Part shown: positions 52,022-61,782 of the stretch, piece by piece | How positions within the stretch are numbered: position 1 is the stretch's first letter | Layout of the letters: the number at the start of each line of letters is the position of its first letter | Assembly (NCBI GenBank): GCA_002943765.1 | Contig: PQWQ01000006.1 | Location: 1,550,001-1,614,000, forward strand | Source: Psoroptes ovis | Lineage: Eukaryota > Arthropoda > Arachnida > Sarcoptiformes > Psoroptidae | DNA: 64,000 bases | Direction: 5' to 3' | Notes under the pieces: generated by a model | What the model was told of the DNA's origin: nothing | The model's input: only the letters and a program-made list of their open reading frames with translations | Database searches by the model: none | Position numbers and translations under genes: made by a program

Positions 52022-52355
52022 TGTTGAGAAAACAATTACTCAAGTTCATCATCATCATCCAATCAATGTATGAATTTTCACTGTTAGTAGATGAACTGTT
52101 AGTAGCTGTGGTGATGAACAATCATGTACATATATAAATGCGAAATAATTGTTGTTTTGTTGTTGCTGTTTTCAATGTTAGTTTTAGACCATCAATGTGT
52201 TAACATCGCCACTCACCACAGCATTGTTTTATTTGTTTATCTGAATATTTGTCACCAATCTTCATCCACGTTTTTATTTACATTATATTTATTATATTTA
52301 TAATCAATAAAATTATATTCATATATTTCAAATCAACCATCAAATATCACGAACA
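52022..52355 (+). repeat. 5' LTR
   Basis: 334 bp, TG...CA ended. It contains a TATA-like TATATAAA (52,131-52,138), the decamer CTGTTAGTAG twice 15 bp apart (52,081 and 52,096), which may be an enhancer, and AATAAA (52,306-52,311). A chance open frame begins within the LTR at 52,249 and runs into gag, but it precedes the primer site and is not the translation start. Confidence 0.95.
52131..52138 (+). promoter_or_regulatory. TATA box of the 5' LTR
   Basis: TATATAAA lies 110 bp into the LTR, in a position fitting the U3/R boundary. The identical sequence in the right LTR is at 56,457-56,464. Confidence 0.6.
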
Positions 52356-52370
52356 GGTTATGGATTCAGC
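52356..52370 (+). promoter_or_regulatory. Primer binding site, initiator-tRNA anticodon-stem type
   Basis: GGTTATGGATTCAGC immediately follows the LTR. It matches the complement of the anticodon stem-loop of initiator tRNA-Met (…CCCATAACC…) at most positions, as in Drosophila copia and yeast Ty5, which prime from an internal cut in that tRNA instead of its 3' end. The gag ATG (52,360-52,362) lies inside this site, opposite the CAU anticodon. Confidence 0.6.
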
Positions 52371-55300
52371 CGCACCACGCATTACTATCCTTACTTCAAC
52401 ATCATTTGGACGATGGTCGGTGGAGATCGTCGCTGCACTACAAAGCCGCAACTTGTATGAATATATTTCTAGTGATATTGCCGCAGATAAATTTGATGTT
52501 CAAAAAGACGCTCAAGCGAAATTAATTTTATATAATTCAATCGATGATGAAAACTATCAGAGAATCAGATCGTGCCAGAAATCGAAGCAAATTTATGAAT
52601 CATTATGTCAATATCATCTAGGCGAATCAAACGAGAAAACCGAACGATTATTGCGACAATTGCATTGTCTTAAATGGACTGAAAATGATAGTGAAATATT
52701 TTCTACTGTTCGATCAATCGCAGCTGAGTTGGAAAATCTTGGGCGAAAACTTTCAGAAGAAGAATTGTGCTCCAAAGTGATAACCATGTTACCACCTAAA
52801 TATATTACGATTAATGTGTCAGTCATGGCTATGAAGAAATGTGGTAACAAAGTAACATTGAATATGATTGAATCAATGATAATGGATCTAGCTGATCATC
52901 TTAAACAAATTGATTTGACTGGCAGTAATGATAATGAGGTGACAAACAGTAATAAAACCATGTTAGCGATGGCCAAGAAAAAGATTATCCGATGTTATAA
53001 TTGTCATAAGATTGGTCATGTAAAACGCAATTGTCCGAAACGAAGAAATGGTGACAGATGGCGCAGTGGTGAGCAAAGAGAAAGTGGACCGAGTGGTAAT
53101 GCTACGAAACCGAAAATACTTATGATGGCACTTAAAGAGAGTAAGTCGAAGGGGCTCGGCAAGTGGACCAAACCAATGATGAGTGACAATGGTCAATATG
53201 AACATTGTCAAGTATTTGTAGATGGAGGCGCTAGCCAACATATGTTTAACGACAGCAAATACTTTTCTGAGGTGCGGTCGCATGTCGAGGACAAGCTGAT
53301 ATCACCTGGTGGTATTGCTAAAGCTTCGGCGGTCGGAAACGTAGAGTTTGAGGTCCACGATGGTACTGAATGGCGAGTGTTGGAACTAACAAACGTATTG
53401 TTAGTTAAAGATTGTCCGATGAATTTGGTTTCGATTGGTCAATTGACACTTACTGATGGTGTAACATTTGATGGTGATAGATATCACACGACAATCTATA
53501 AAGATGGTGATAGTTTGATGGTTGCTGATCGATCGGATGAATATAATAACGTCTACGAGTTACGTTCCCGGTTTGCAAAGAAAAGGTTATCGATGGCTGC
53601 TATATCCTGTAATTTATCAACATGGCACGAGCGATTCAATCACGTCAATAAGAAAATATTGATCGATATGACAAAAGGGGCCCATGTAATTGGAATGCCA
53701 GCTAAACTTAATGATGATATTGGCTTTTGTCATGGCTGCTGTGCAGGTAAAATGATTGAATCGAGTCACCCGAGTGCACAAAGAAAGTTACGAGCCAGTG
53801 CTGGAGAATTTCTCCATTTGGATATAGCCGGTTATATGAGTGAACCATCGATTCATAGAAATAAGTATTTCCTTATTGCTGTTGATGATTATTCGGGTTA
53901 TATCAAAGTACGATTCATGAAAGATCGATCCCAGACATTGGAAAAGTTTAAATTATTGTGCAACGAAGTTAAACTTGAAACTGGAAATACTGTTAAATGC
54001 ATTCGAAGTGACTGTGGCTCTGAATTTATGTCGAATGAGTTCCAGAAATTTTTAAATCAAAATGGTATTAATCATCAGACAGCAACGGTTGGTGTGCCTC
54101 AACAAAATGGTCGAGCTGAACGTAACATACGCACCATTACTGAACATGCTACAGCAGCGTTGGTTGGCAAAAATCTCCCGAAATTTTTATGGGATGAGGC
54201 TGTGAATCAGGTCGTATATACTAAAAATCGTGTCTTGAATAGTTTAGGTGTGGTACCGTACACCCTTTGGTTTGGTAGAAAACCTGATGTATCGAATCTC
54301 CGAATATTTGGCTCAGAAGGTGAAATGTTATTGAAAAACGTTGGTAAATTCGAGGCTAAAACATTGCCGGTTATCATGGTTGGGTATGATGGTGACACTC
54401 TCTACAGGTGTTACTCGAAAGTTAGAAAATGTATTGAGGTGACATCATCAGTCAAATGGAACGAAAAACCCAGTGTACAATTTCGTGTAGTGGACCAACC
54501 ACGAATTGAGCCAAATATTGATGCAAATGAATTATCTACAAATGATGGTGATGCTGATTCGAACGAAGTTAAATCTGAGACCGATATTGATGATCAACAA
54601 AACCCGATTTGTGAATCAGGGGAGCACAGTAACGATGAAAAGAAACGTGGACGACCTGTTGGTGCGAAAAATCGTACATATAAAATGAATATTAATCGAA
54701 AACAATCATTGCGAAAATTCGCAGGTTTTAGTGGTGTACCGAAATCGTATGATGATGCTATCAATTGTGATGAGTCGAATAAATGGATGGAATCTATGAA
54801 AACAGAATATAATGCATTAATCGAAAATGATACATGGGATATAGTTCCACGACCATCCAATCAACAAGTGATTTCGGTAAAGTGGCTGTACACCATTAAA
54901 GAAGATGGCAGATATAAAAGTAGACTGGTCGCACGAGGTTTTGAAGCTGATGATAGTGATTACGATAATTATGCGCCAGTGGTTAATGCCGAAATCATAC
55001 GATTTGTTTTTAGTTTAATAGCCACATTTGATATGGAATTAATCCAATTCGATGTTTCAACTGCTTTTCTTAATGGTTTTATTACACATGACGTTTTTAT
55101 CGAACAACCTCTTGGTTTTAATGATGAGACTAATCGTGTCTGCAAATTGAAGCGGGGCCTGTATGGTCTTCGAGAGAGCCCAAAAGCATGGAATAAAAGA
55201 TTCAACGAAGTGATTGTTCAATTTGGTTTTAGTGTATCAGAATACGAACCATGCTTGTATTATAATTTCAGTGATGATTCGATGACAATCATAATATTGT

Positions 55301-55461
55301 ACGTAGATGACGGCATCATATGTTCAACAAATCCAGATATGCCAATGAAGGTGTTCAATTATTTAAATGCAAATTTCAAAGTCAATCAAATATTGTCAAA
55401 CGTATACGTAGGATTTGAATATCATCGTAATCGTGAAATGAGACAGATACATTTGAAATAA
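52360..55461 (+). CDS. Copia gag-pol polyprotein through reverse transcriptase (ends at premature stop)
   Basis: 1,033 residues from the ATG that overlaps the primer site. In order: gag; CCHC zinc knuckle CYNCHKIGHVKRNC (212-225); aspartic protease motif DGGASQH (from D288); GAG-pre-integrase zinc region with WHERFNH and CHGCC; integrase with D488 (LDIAG), D551 (SDCGSEF) and E587 (NGRAERN), the last two 35 residues apart as in DD35E enzymes; then reverse transcriptase with VKWLYTIKEDGRYKSRLVAR, FDVSTAFLNG and YVDD (981-984). The frame stops at TAA (55,459-55,461), inside the linker between reverse transcriptase and RNase H. Single-ORF Ty1/copia elements normally read through to the end. The protease DGG in place of the usual DSG/DTG is mildly unusual. 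Confidence 0.93.
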   Translation: MDSAAPRITILTSTSFGRWSVEIVAALQSRNLYEYISSDIAADKFDVQKDAQAKLILYNSIDDENYQRIRSCQKSKQIYESLCQYHLGESNEKTERLLRQLHCLKWTENDSEIFSTVRSIAAELENLGRKLSEEELCSKVITMLPPKYITINVSVMAMKKCGNKVTLNMIESMIMDLADHLKQIDLTGSNDNEVTNSNKTMLAMAKKKIIRCYNCHKIGHVKRNCPKRRNGDRWRSGEQRESGPSGNATKPKILMMALKESKSKGLGKWTKPMMSDNGQYEHCQVFVDGGASQHMFNDSKYFSEVRSHVEDKLISPGGIAKASAVGNVEFEVHDGTEWRVLELTNVLLVKDCPMNLVSIGQLTLTDGVTFDGDRYHTTIYKDGDSLMVADRSDEYNNVYELRSRFAKKRLSMAAISCNLSTWHERFNHVNKKILIDMTKGAHVIGMPAKLNDDIGFCHGCCAGKMIESSHPSAQRKLRASAGEFLHLDIAGYMSEPSIHRNKYFLIAVDDYSGYIKVRFMKDRSQTLEKFKLLCNEVKLETGNTVKCIRSDCGSEFMSNEFQKFLNQNGINHQTATVGVPQQNGRAERNIRTITEHATAALVGKNLPKFLWDEAVNQVVYTKNRVLNSLGVVPYTLWFGRKPDVSNLRIFGSEGEMLLKNVGKFEAKTLPVIMVGYDGDTLYRCYSKVRKCIEVTSSVKWNEKPSVQFRVVDQPRIEPNIDANELSTNDGDADSNEVKSETDIDDQQNPICESGEHSNDEKKRGRPVGAKNRTYKMNINRKQSLRKFAGFSGVPKSYDDAINCDESNKWMESMKTEYNALIENDTWDIVPRPSNQQVISVKWLYTIKEDGRYKSRLVARGFEADDSDYDNYAPVVNAEIIRFVFSLIATFDMELIQFDVSTAFLNGFITHDVFIEQPLGFNDETNRVCKLKRGLYGLRESPKAWNKRFNEVIVQFGFSVSEYEPCLYYNFSDDSMTIIILYVDDGIICSTNPDMPMKVFNYLNANFKVNQILSNVYVGFEYHRNREMRQIHLK

Positions 55462-56229
55462 GAAAAATATATTATCGATAAATTGAATGTGTTTGGCATG
55501 AATCAATGTAAAGAAATGAAATCACCATGTTCATCAGATAATTTGTATATTGAATCACCTACAAATGAATCATATCCATATCGTCAAGTATTGGGATCAT
55601 TAATGTATTTAGCGTATAAAACGCGACCCGACATTTGTTTTATTGTATCGAACTTAGCACGATTTGTTGAACGACCGACTGAAATACATGTAACAGCTAT
55701 CAAACGTGTCTTAAGATACTTGAAAGGAACTACGAAAATTGGTATTACTCTAGGTGGAAAACGTAATCTTGAAATGACCGCATATTCGGATGCTGATTTA
55801 GCAGGTAGAAAAGACGATCGAAAAACTACATCCGGCTTCGTAATTATGATCAATGGTCCGGTTCTTTGGAAAACAAAAGCTCAAAAGGTTATTGTAGACA
55901 ACACATCTGAAGCCGAATATATCGCAGCCGGAATGTGCTCAAAACAAATCCAATTTTTGATGAACATATGTAATGAATTGAAATTGAAAATGAATCGTCC
56001 CACATTGTTTATTGATAATCAATCAACCATTGTTCAATTAAATCAAATCAATATATCAGCGAAATTGCGGCACATCAGTATCAAATATCATATGATCAAA
56101 CAATTAATCAAAAATGAAATTATTTATGTCGAATGGATTGAATCTTCAGAACAATTGGCAGATTGGCTGACCAAAGCTGTTAGCGTGGCACGTCATCAAT
56201 CGTTAATGCAAAAATGGATAATTCAATGA
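55462..56229 (+). pseudogene. RNase H portion of the copia polyprotein, cut off by the stop
   Basis: The same frame continues for 255 codons past the TAA, and an internal ATG exists at 55,483. It contains the connection to RNase H (YRQVLGSLMYLAYKTRPDI) and RNase H1 residues: the D in AYSDADLAG, the E in TSEAEYIAAG and the D in FIDNQSTI, ending with the family-typical ADWLTKA. Apart from the stop the frame is intact, so decay has barely begun. RNase H would not be made as part of the polyprotein without readthrough or supply by another copy. Confidence 0.9.
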
Positions 56230-56340
56230 ATCGGTTTTAAGAATGTATGATACGAATTTTTTTTTTAAATTGTTTTTATTTATTTATTTATTCATTTATT
56301 TATTTATTGTTAATATTGATGCTGATGAACTGGAGTAATC

Positions 56341-56347
56341 AGGGGAG
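56341..56347 (+). promoter_or_regulatory. Polypurine tract
   Basis: AGGGGAG directly abuts the TG of the 3' LTR, the place where plus-strand synthesis is primed. It is short but typical. Confidence 0.8.
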
Positions 56348-56681
56348 TGTTGAGAAAACAATTACTCAAGTTCATCATCATCATCCAATCAATGTATGAA
56401 TTTTCACTGTTAGTAGATGAACTGTTAGTAGCTGTGGTGATGAACAATCATGTACATATATAAATGCGAAATAATTGTTGTTTTGTTGTTGCTGTTTTCA
56501 ATGTTAGTTTTAGACCATCAATGTGTTAACATCGCCACTCACCACAGCATTGTTTTATTTGTTTATCTGAATATTTGTCACCAATCTTCATCCACGTTTT
56601 TATTTACATTATATTTATTATATTTATAATCAATAAAATTATATTCATATATTTCAAATCAACCATCAAATATCACGAACA
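56348..56681 (+). repeat. 3' LTR
   Basis: 334 bp and, base for base by eye, the same as the 5' LTR. For the leftward-transcribed GPCR gene it lies immediately past the stop codon and provides several tttatt motifs, which are AATAAA on the minus strand (for example in 56,600-56,635). Confidence 0.95.
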
Positions 56682-56686
56682 AAATG
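56682..56686. repeat. Target-site duplication AAATG, right copy
   Basis: An exact copy of 52,017-52,021. It ends 6 bp before the GPCR stop codon (56,693-56,695). Confidence 0.93.
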
Positions 56687-56692
56687 ATTTAT

Positions 56693-59600
56693 CTATGTTT
56701 TTAAATAATGATTCGATGAATTTCTATGATTGTTTTCATTTTCATAAATTATTGCATTTGGAGCACTTTTCTTTGATAATAATTTGGTCATATTTTCATT
56801 ATTGTCTTCGATACAGTTCTTGTCGAATGTTGTACAATGTTTAATATTGATTCGATTCAAACTGTTCATTGAATTATTATCACGATTCTTGCAACTATTA
56901 TCACCGATATTTAATGACGGACCATTCAAATCGTTGGCTAAATTATCATGATGATCACGAGTATAATTCGTGAAATTGACAGCATATGAATTGGTTATAT
57001 GTGAAAAGGGTCGTCTTTGTCGTTTATTGCCGCAAATTTTAAAACATTTGAAATGTAATAACTTTAAAAATTTTTGACGAAATTTTCTTCCAAAAACACA
57101 ATAAATGATGAAATTTATTGATGAATTGATACAAACGAGAATATTTGAAAATATTGTCATTACTTCAAGTGCAGGTGTACCGACTTCGAACGTTGGCTCC
57201 ATGCAATTAACAATAAATGCTGGTGCATTACAAGCTAAATGATATAAAATAAAAAGAATCACTTATTAATAGAATTGACCCTATTGAATCTTTGAAAGAA
57301 CACAAAAATAAGAATACCTATAAATATTGCGACAATAGCAATGAACATTGATGCTAAATGTAATTCACTTTGTCTTGCTCTTGTTAAATTATTTCTATTT
57401 TTGCTGGCTTGTTGTACACTTATATATATTTTAACATTCAATATAAACAACAATGATAATGGTATTATATAATTGAATGTTAAATTCAAAAATATGTAAT
57501 AGACTTGATAATAAATTTTATTATGACGGAATTCGGTTGCTTTCACTTGATTGCAGCTGGTATCTACTTCAGCAAATCGAGGTAAATTGAATATAAATGC
57601 CATTATTGATAAGATTGATAAAGCCCATATGGCTCGAGCTTTTGTTGATAATGTCATTGTCATTAATGGATGGCAAATAGCTAAATATCTTTCAATTGTA
57701 ATTAAACATGTAGTCCATATTGATCCTGTTTGTGCAATCAATGCTAATGGATATACTAATTTTACATAATATACTAATGGAGAATATAACATTGATCCAT
57801 CATCATATGTATCACATTTTGTATCCATTTGTTGATATTGTTGTCTTTGCTGCTGTTGATCCGATTGACAGCCTACCATAATATTCTTATCAATAGTACG
57901 TATTATCAGTGATATAAATTTCTCTAAATTATCCAGTGAAATCTGTCCATTAATCAAGTTATCATCTAATATGGTCAATGTTTCATTTAGGATTTGTAAG
58001 CAATTATCATCCATTTTTAATCGCATCGATTTTGAATTATTATCATTATTTGTATGGATTTTCATTGATTTGATTGTATTAATTGTTTCGTATGAATAAA
58101 AACGTAGTAATAAACGACAATACAATGAATCAAATTTTGATTTAATATTATCTTCATAATTTATGTCATAATAATGACTATTAGCATCATCGATTGATGA
58201 TTGTTCATTGAAACATTGATCAATAAATTTATTGAATGATTCATTTAATGATTGTAGCAGGATTCTATCATAAGGCACATTTGAATTAATTACGTTATCG
58301 TTCGTCGAAAATAATATTGATGTTGTAGATGTAATCTCTGCCGAATGAAATCGTTGTTGATCATCATTATTAGCAATTAATTCATTGTCAATATTTGTTG
58401 ACAGCGCTAATATTCGATTTTGTAATTGATAATCAGTTATTGCTGGTATATTGAGCATAAGCACAGAAAATATTAGCACACCATTATCATAAAGTGTTAA
58501 GACAGTTAAATATATATTGATTGTTGATTTTCTCATATCTGTATAGGAAAACAAATCAAAATTTTATAATTTTTATTTTATATGTGATCTTTGTTTGAAA
58601 TACATTTTCTAGTTCGATTGATTTTTCAGTAATAATTCTACAATGATTAATTTCGAATCAAAAATCAAATGAATGTCAAATCATTCATATGAACATATTA
58701 CATGGAACCCTGGAAATTTAGAAACATTTTAACTAAACAAGAAAAATAAGATGAAATTCTCAATAATTCAAGTTTGACATCAAAACAGAATATGGAAAAT
58801 TTTTTTCTTACAAAATAATTACATCAAAGGATTCTTTTTTGATTTTCATAAATATAGAATCCAATAAATTGTATCGAATTTTCATTTTTCATTTTTGTGG
58901 TTGTATGAAATTTGATACTAATTAGTAATTTTAGAAATTAGATTGCTGTTATTTCAATTATATTTCTCTATTCCAGTCATTCTCAACCTTTTTGTCGCCG
59001 CGGCACACTGAAAAAAGGAAAAGCCTTTATTTCCAAAATCTTGCGGCACACCAAGTAAGGGAATAGTAAAGGAATGAGTTAGATTTACGAAATTTGGCGG
59101 CACACTTTTGGAATCTGGCGGAACACTAAAGTGCCGCCGAACACAGGTTGAGAATGACTGCTCTATTCTATTATGAATGCGATCGTTATTATCAAGATCT
59201 TTTGATAATGTGAATGAGATGTAAATGAAATGCTAAATGTAAAACATGATGACGCTGATTATGTCAAAAAAACTGACAATCGGAAAGGATGATAACAACA
59301 TTTATCCATTAATTTTTTTTCAATACTGACAATGGATTCATTCAGAATTTATTACCACCAACTGGCATCTAGCAAAGCTTTTGAAGCTTCACATATGTAT
59401 TGATATACCATCATCCAATCAGGAATTGAAAAAAAGGGTTTCAATGCATCAATGAGTATAGAATTTATTATCAGATTGATTATTTAAAAAATTAAGCACA
59501 AGTGAAATATGATTTCATCGAGAAGTAGAAAACATTTCTTGGTGTTGATTAAAATATGAATAAATTTGCGAGAGACAGTCTGCATAAATTCAAAAAATTG

Positions 59601-61782
59601 ACTTTCAAAATTCTATGCTATACTTAATTTTTATTTTTTTCATTTGTATACGGAAACAAATACAAATAAATAAAATGTGAATGTAAATATATGAACTCTG
59701 AAATTATTCATCAAAATATTAGTATTGACATGTAAATCGAATGTCAATTCAAATATATTCATAACATCATTGACATTATTATTATCATAGAAATTAATTC
59801 ATATTAATAGCATTTTTTTGAATATACATGAATCTAATTAACAAATATTTTCATGATGTCAAAAACAAATAATAATTATAATAATGATGATAATAAACAA
59901 CTGAACACAATATTTTACTCATCATTCTTTTCGAATTAAAATAAAAATAATTTCAAAAATACAAACCTTTGTTAAATATTAAAATATACAATGTAATTGT
60001 ATTCAACAAAAAACCCATGGCAAAGATGAACATATTTAAATGTCCATAATAATAATATTTTAATGTTAATAGCCATATTGATGGTTCTTTATTCCAGTTA
60101 TCAGTCATTATTTTATTATTATTATAATTTTTATTATGGTTTGATGATTTTTATTTTTCATGTATTTTGTTGGATGACGAAGACAAACATGAGTTTATTC
60201 TTATAAAATTAAAACAAATATTCCCATATACCCACATCGCACAAATGCATGAATAAACATATTAAATGTAGAATAAGCACTAAACTAAACTTAGATCATC
60301 CTATTCAATGTTGAATAAATAAATAATTCAATATATTTCTTTACTTATATATTTTTAATCATTATTTAATCGATGTTTATTTTTTTAAATTTAAATTATA
60401 ACTTTCAAAAATAACATTTTGCCATAAAATTAATGTCCAGAAAGAAAATTTTTCGTTTTCTCCTAAGAACGATGTAATATGAAGGAGAAAAAAGCGTATG
60501 ACAATGGAATTTTGAATGTAAATGAAAATTTTTTCACACTTATTTATGTTATTTTCAAATATTAATTGCATCTTGAATTTTTAATAAGAACAAAAGAAAA
60601 GAAAAATGGCGACAACAACATAAAAAATAATTAATTCTCTTCTTTTCTTAGTTTCTAAATGTCAAAATACAAATTATTTATAAAGCTATTGTACATTGTA
60701 TTGATATTATTAAGATCATATTAAAATATTATTATTATACATATGTGGCTCAAGGAAATTTTAACAAATACTGATATAATCTCTTGGATATTATTATAAT
60801 GTGTATTAATAAATGCAATATTAGTATTATCATTGCTATCATCACTATTATTATTAGTATTATTAGCAAAATATGGGAATTTTTCTCAAATTAAGAAAAT
60901 ACTTATTTGTTGAAAAAAAATTAGTGTAAAATTTTCATTTTCCATTTCATATCCATATTTATATAAACTAAGACTTCGAAGATTAAAACAAAGGCCCAAT
61001 ACAACTGAATGAATTTTAATGAATTGTTCAAAATAACAAAAATGTATCAACCATCGATAAAAATATGAATAATTTATTCGTAATTTGTTATTTGAAACGA
61101 AATTTTCCCCACATTTCAATTTGTATTGTTTAAAAAATAATAATACTAATAATACCTACAGTTCTGGAGCCAAGCATCCATGTAAATTAATTGTATGACA
61201 ATTTGTAAATGAAAAAATGATTGTTTTTTGAAACCAGGGAAAAAATTGAAATTCCATGAAAATATTTTCAAGACATGAAAAAATTAATTTCCATGGAAAA
61301 TGGAGAAAAATATAATTAATTAAATATTTGAAAAACATCAAATTCAGATACAGTCATTATTATTAGTTTTTTGTGATTTTATGATTGCGGAACATTTAAT
61401 TTTGATTTCATTCCTTTTTCCACCATTTATTTCATTATTTGATTCACATTCATTAGTAATTATTTGTGAAATATCAAATCAAATCAAATGAAAAATGTTG
61501 ATTTTCAATGGAAACAAATTGCTAATCAATGAGTGCAATTCATTTTAATTAATCCGAAAGGTCAAATTGAATCATCAACACATATAATTCTAATCTGTCA
61601 ATAGCATGAGGAAAAATGGCAAAAAAAGGAGGAAAAATTGGGAAAAAATGTATTTCTCCATACGAATTCTTACCTTTACTCGAATTCAAAATAAATAATG
61701 TTAATGTATTGCCAATTATACCGAGTGAACAAATTAAATTGGATAATATACCGTAAAAGTAGAATTTAAAAATTTCCATCAT
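56693..61782 (-). CDS. FMRFamide-receptor-like class A GPCR with alternative first exons
   Basis: Shared exons are 58,538-57,318 and 57,234-56,693. The first exon is either 60,108-59,967 (634 residues) or 61,782-61,674 (623). All junctions are phase 1, GT-AG. In the 634-residue form: TM1 about 20-45; DMRKSTINIYL then TM2 with LYD (D2.50); an Asn/Asp/Gln-rich loop of about 215 residues (about 82-300); TM3 with VYPLALIAQTGSIW and ERYLAICHP (DRY as ERY, 330-332); TM4; TM5; TM6 FIAIVAIFIACNAPAFIVN; TM7 SSINFIIYCVFGRKFRQKF, where NPxxY is NFIIY as in arthropod FMRFamide receptors. Ligand would be an RFamide-type peptide, by inference. Loop 1 is far longer than the usual 20-30 residues. The TM6 acceptor CATTTAG/CTTGTAAT was chosen over an earlier AG because it restores the family spacing LA…CN. 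Confidence 0.88.
58966..58973. repeat. Target-site duplication of the hAT MITE, left copy
   Basis: CTCTATTC precedes the MITE and is repeated exactly at 59,161-59,168. Eight bp is the hAT duplication length. Confidence 0.88.
58974..59160. mobile_element. hAT-type MITE (187 bp) in the GPCR first intron
   Basis: The ends are perfect 16-bp inverted repeats, CAGTCATTCTCAACCT at the left and AGGTTGAGAATGACTG at the right, matching the CAG…TTCTCAACC pattern common in hAT elements. An 8-bp CTCTATTC duplication flanks it. The interior is GC-richer (repeated GGCGGCACAC-like segments) and noncoding. The intact duplication and termini mean the insertion is not old. No autonomous partner is present in the window. 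Confidence 0.88.
59161..59168. repeat. Target-site duplication of the hAT MITE, right copy
   Basis: CTCTATTC, identical to 58,966-58,973. Confidence 0.88.
59967..60108 (-). CDS. Proximal alternative first exon of the GPCR (TM1 version b)
   Basis: Starts ATG at 60,108, with an in-frame TAA upstream and no AG in between, so it is a true first exon. It encodes 47 residues: a 19-residue polar start with W and charged residues, then TM1 KYYYYGHLNMFIFAMGFLLN and TITLYILIFNK, ending in a phase-1 donor AAAG/GTTTGT. The conserved TM1 asparagine is N36. The exon aligns without gaps over 31 residues to exon 61,674-61,782. Confidence 0.82.
61674..61782 (-). CDS. Distal alternative first exon of the GPCR (TM1 version a)
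   Basis: Starts ATG at 61,782 (context ACAAAAATGATGG), with an in-frame TAA 12 nt upstream. It encodes 36 residues: MMEIF, then TM1 KFYFYGILSNLICSLGIIGN and TLTLFILNSSK, ending in a strong phase-1 donor AAAG/GTAAGA. It carries the canonical GN of TM1 (N25). The phase matches the shared exon at 58,538, so the splice keeps the reading frame. It could instead be the remnant of a separate duplicated receptor, but no other receptor exons lie between it and exon b. Confidence 0.78.

Larger units (their letters stand above)
52022..56681 (+). mobile_element. Ty1/copia LTR retrotransposon, young full-length insertion
   Basis: The element is 4,660 bp with 334-bp LTRs at 52,022-52,355 and 56,348-56,681, each running from TGTTGAG to GAACA. 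A perfect 5-bp AAATG duplication flanks it. Gene order is gag, protease, integrase, reverse transcriptase, RNase H, the Ty1/copia order. Compared by eye, the two LTRs are identical, which implies recent integration. The coding region is interrupted by one in-frame TAA (55,459-55,461) between reverse transcriptase and RNase H and is otherwise open. It sits between the SDR promoter and the end of the GPCR gene. Confidence 0.96.

Noticed and set aside
52249..52359. Open frame running from inside the 5' LTR into gag
   Set aside because: It precedes the primer site and the same stretch occurs in the 3' LTR (56,575 onward); the ATG at 52,360 is the sensible gag start.
56575..56844. Open frame starting in the 3' LTR and crossing into the GPCR 3' region
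   Set aside because: It is LTR sequence plus the antisense of the receptor's last exon; a chance frame.
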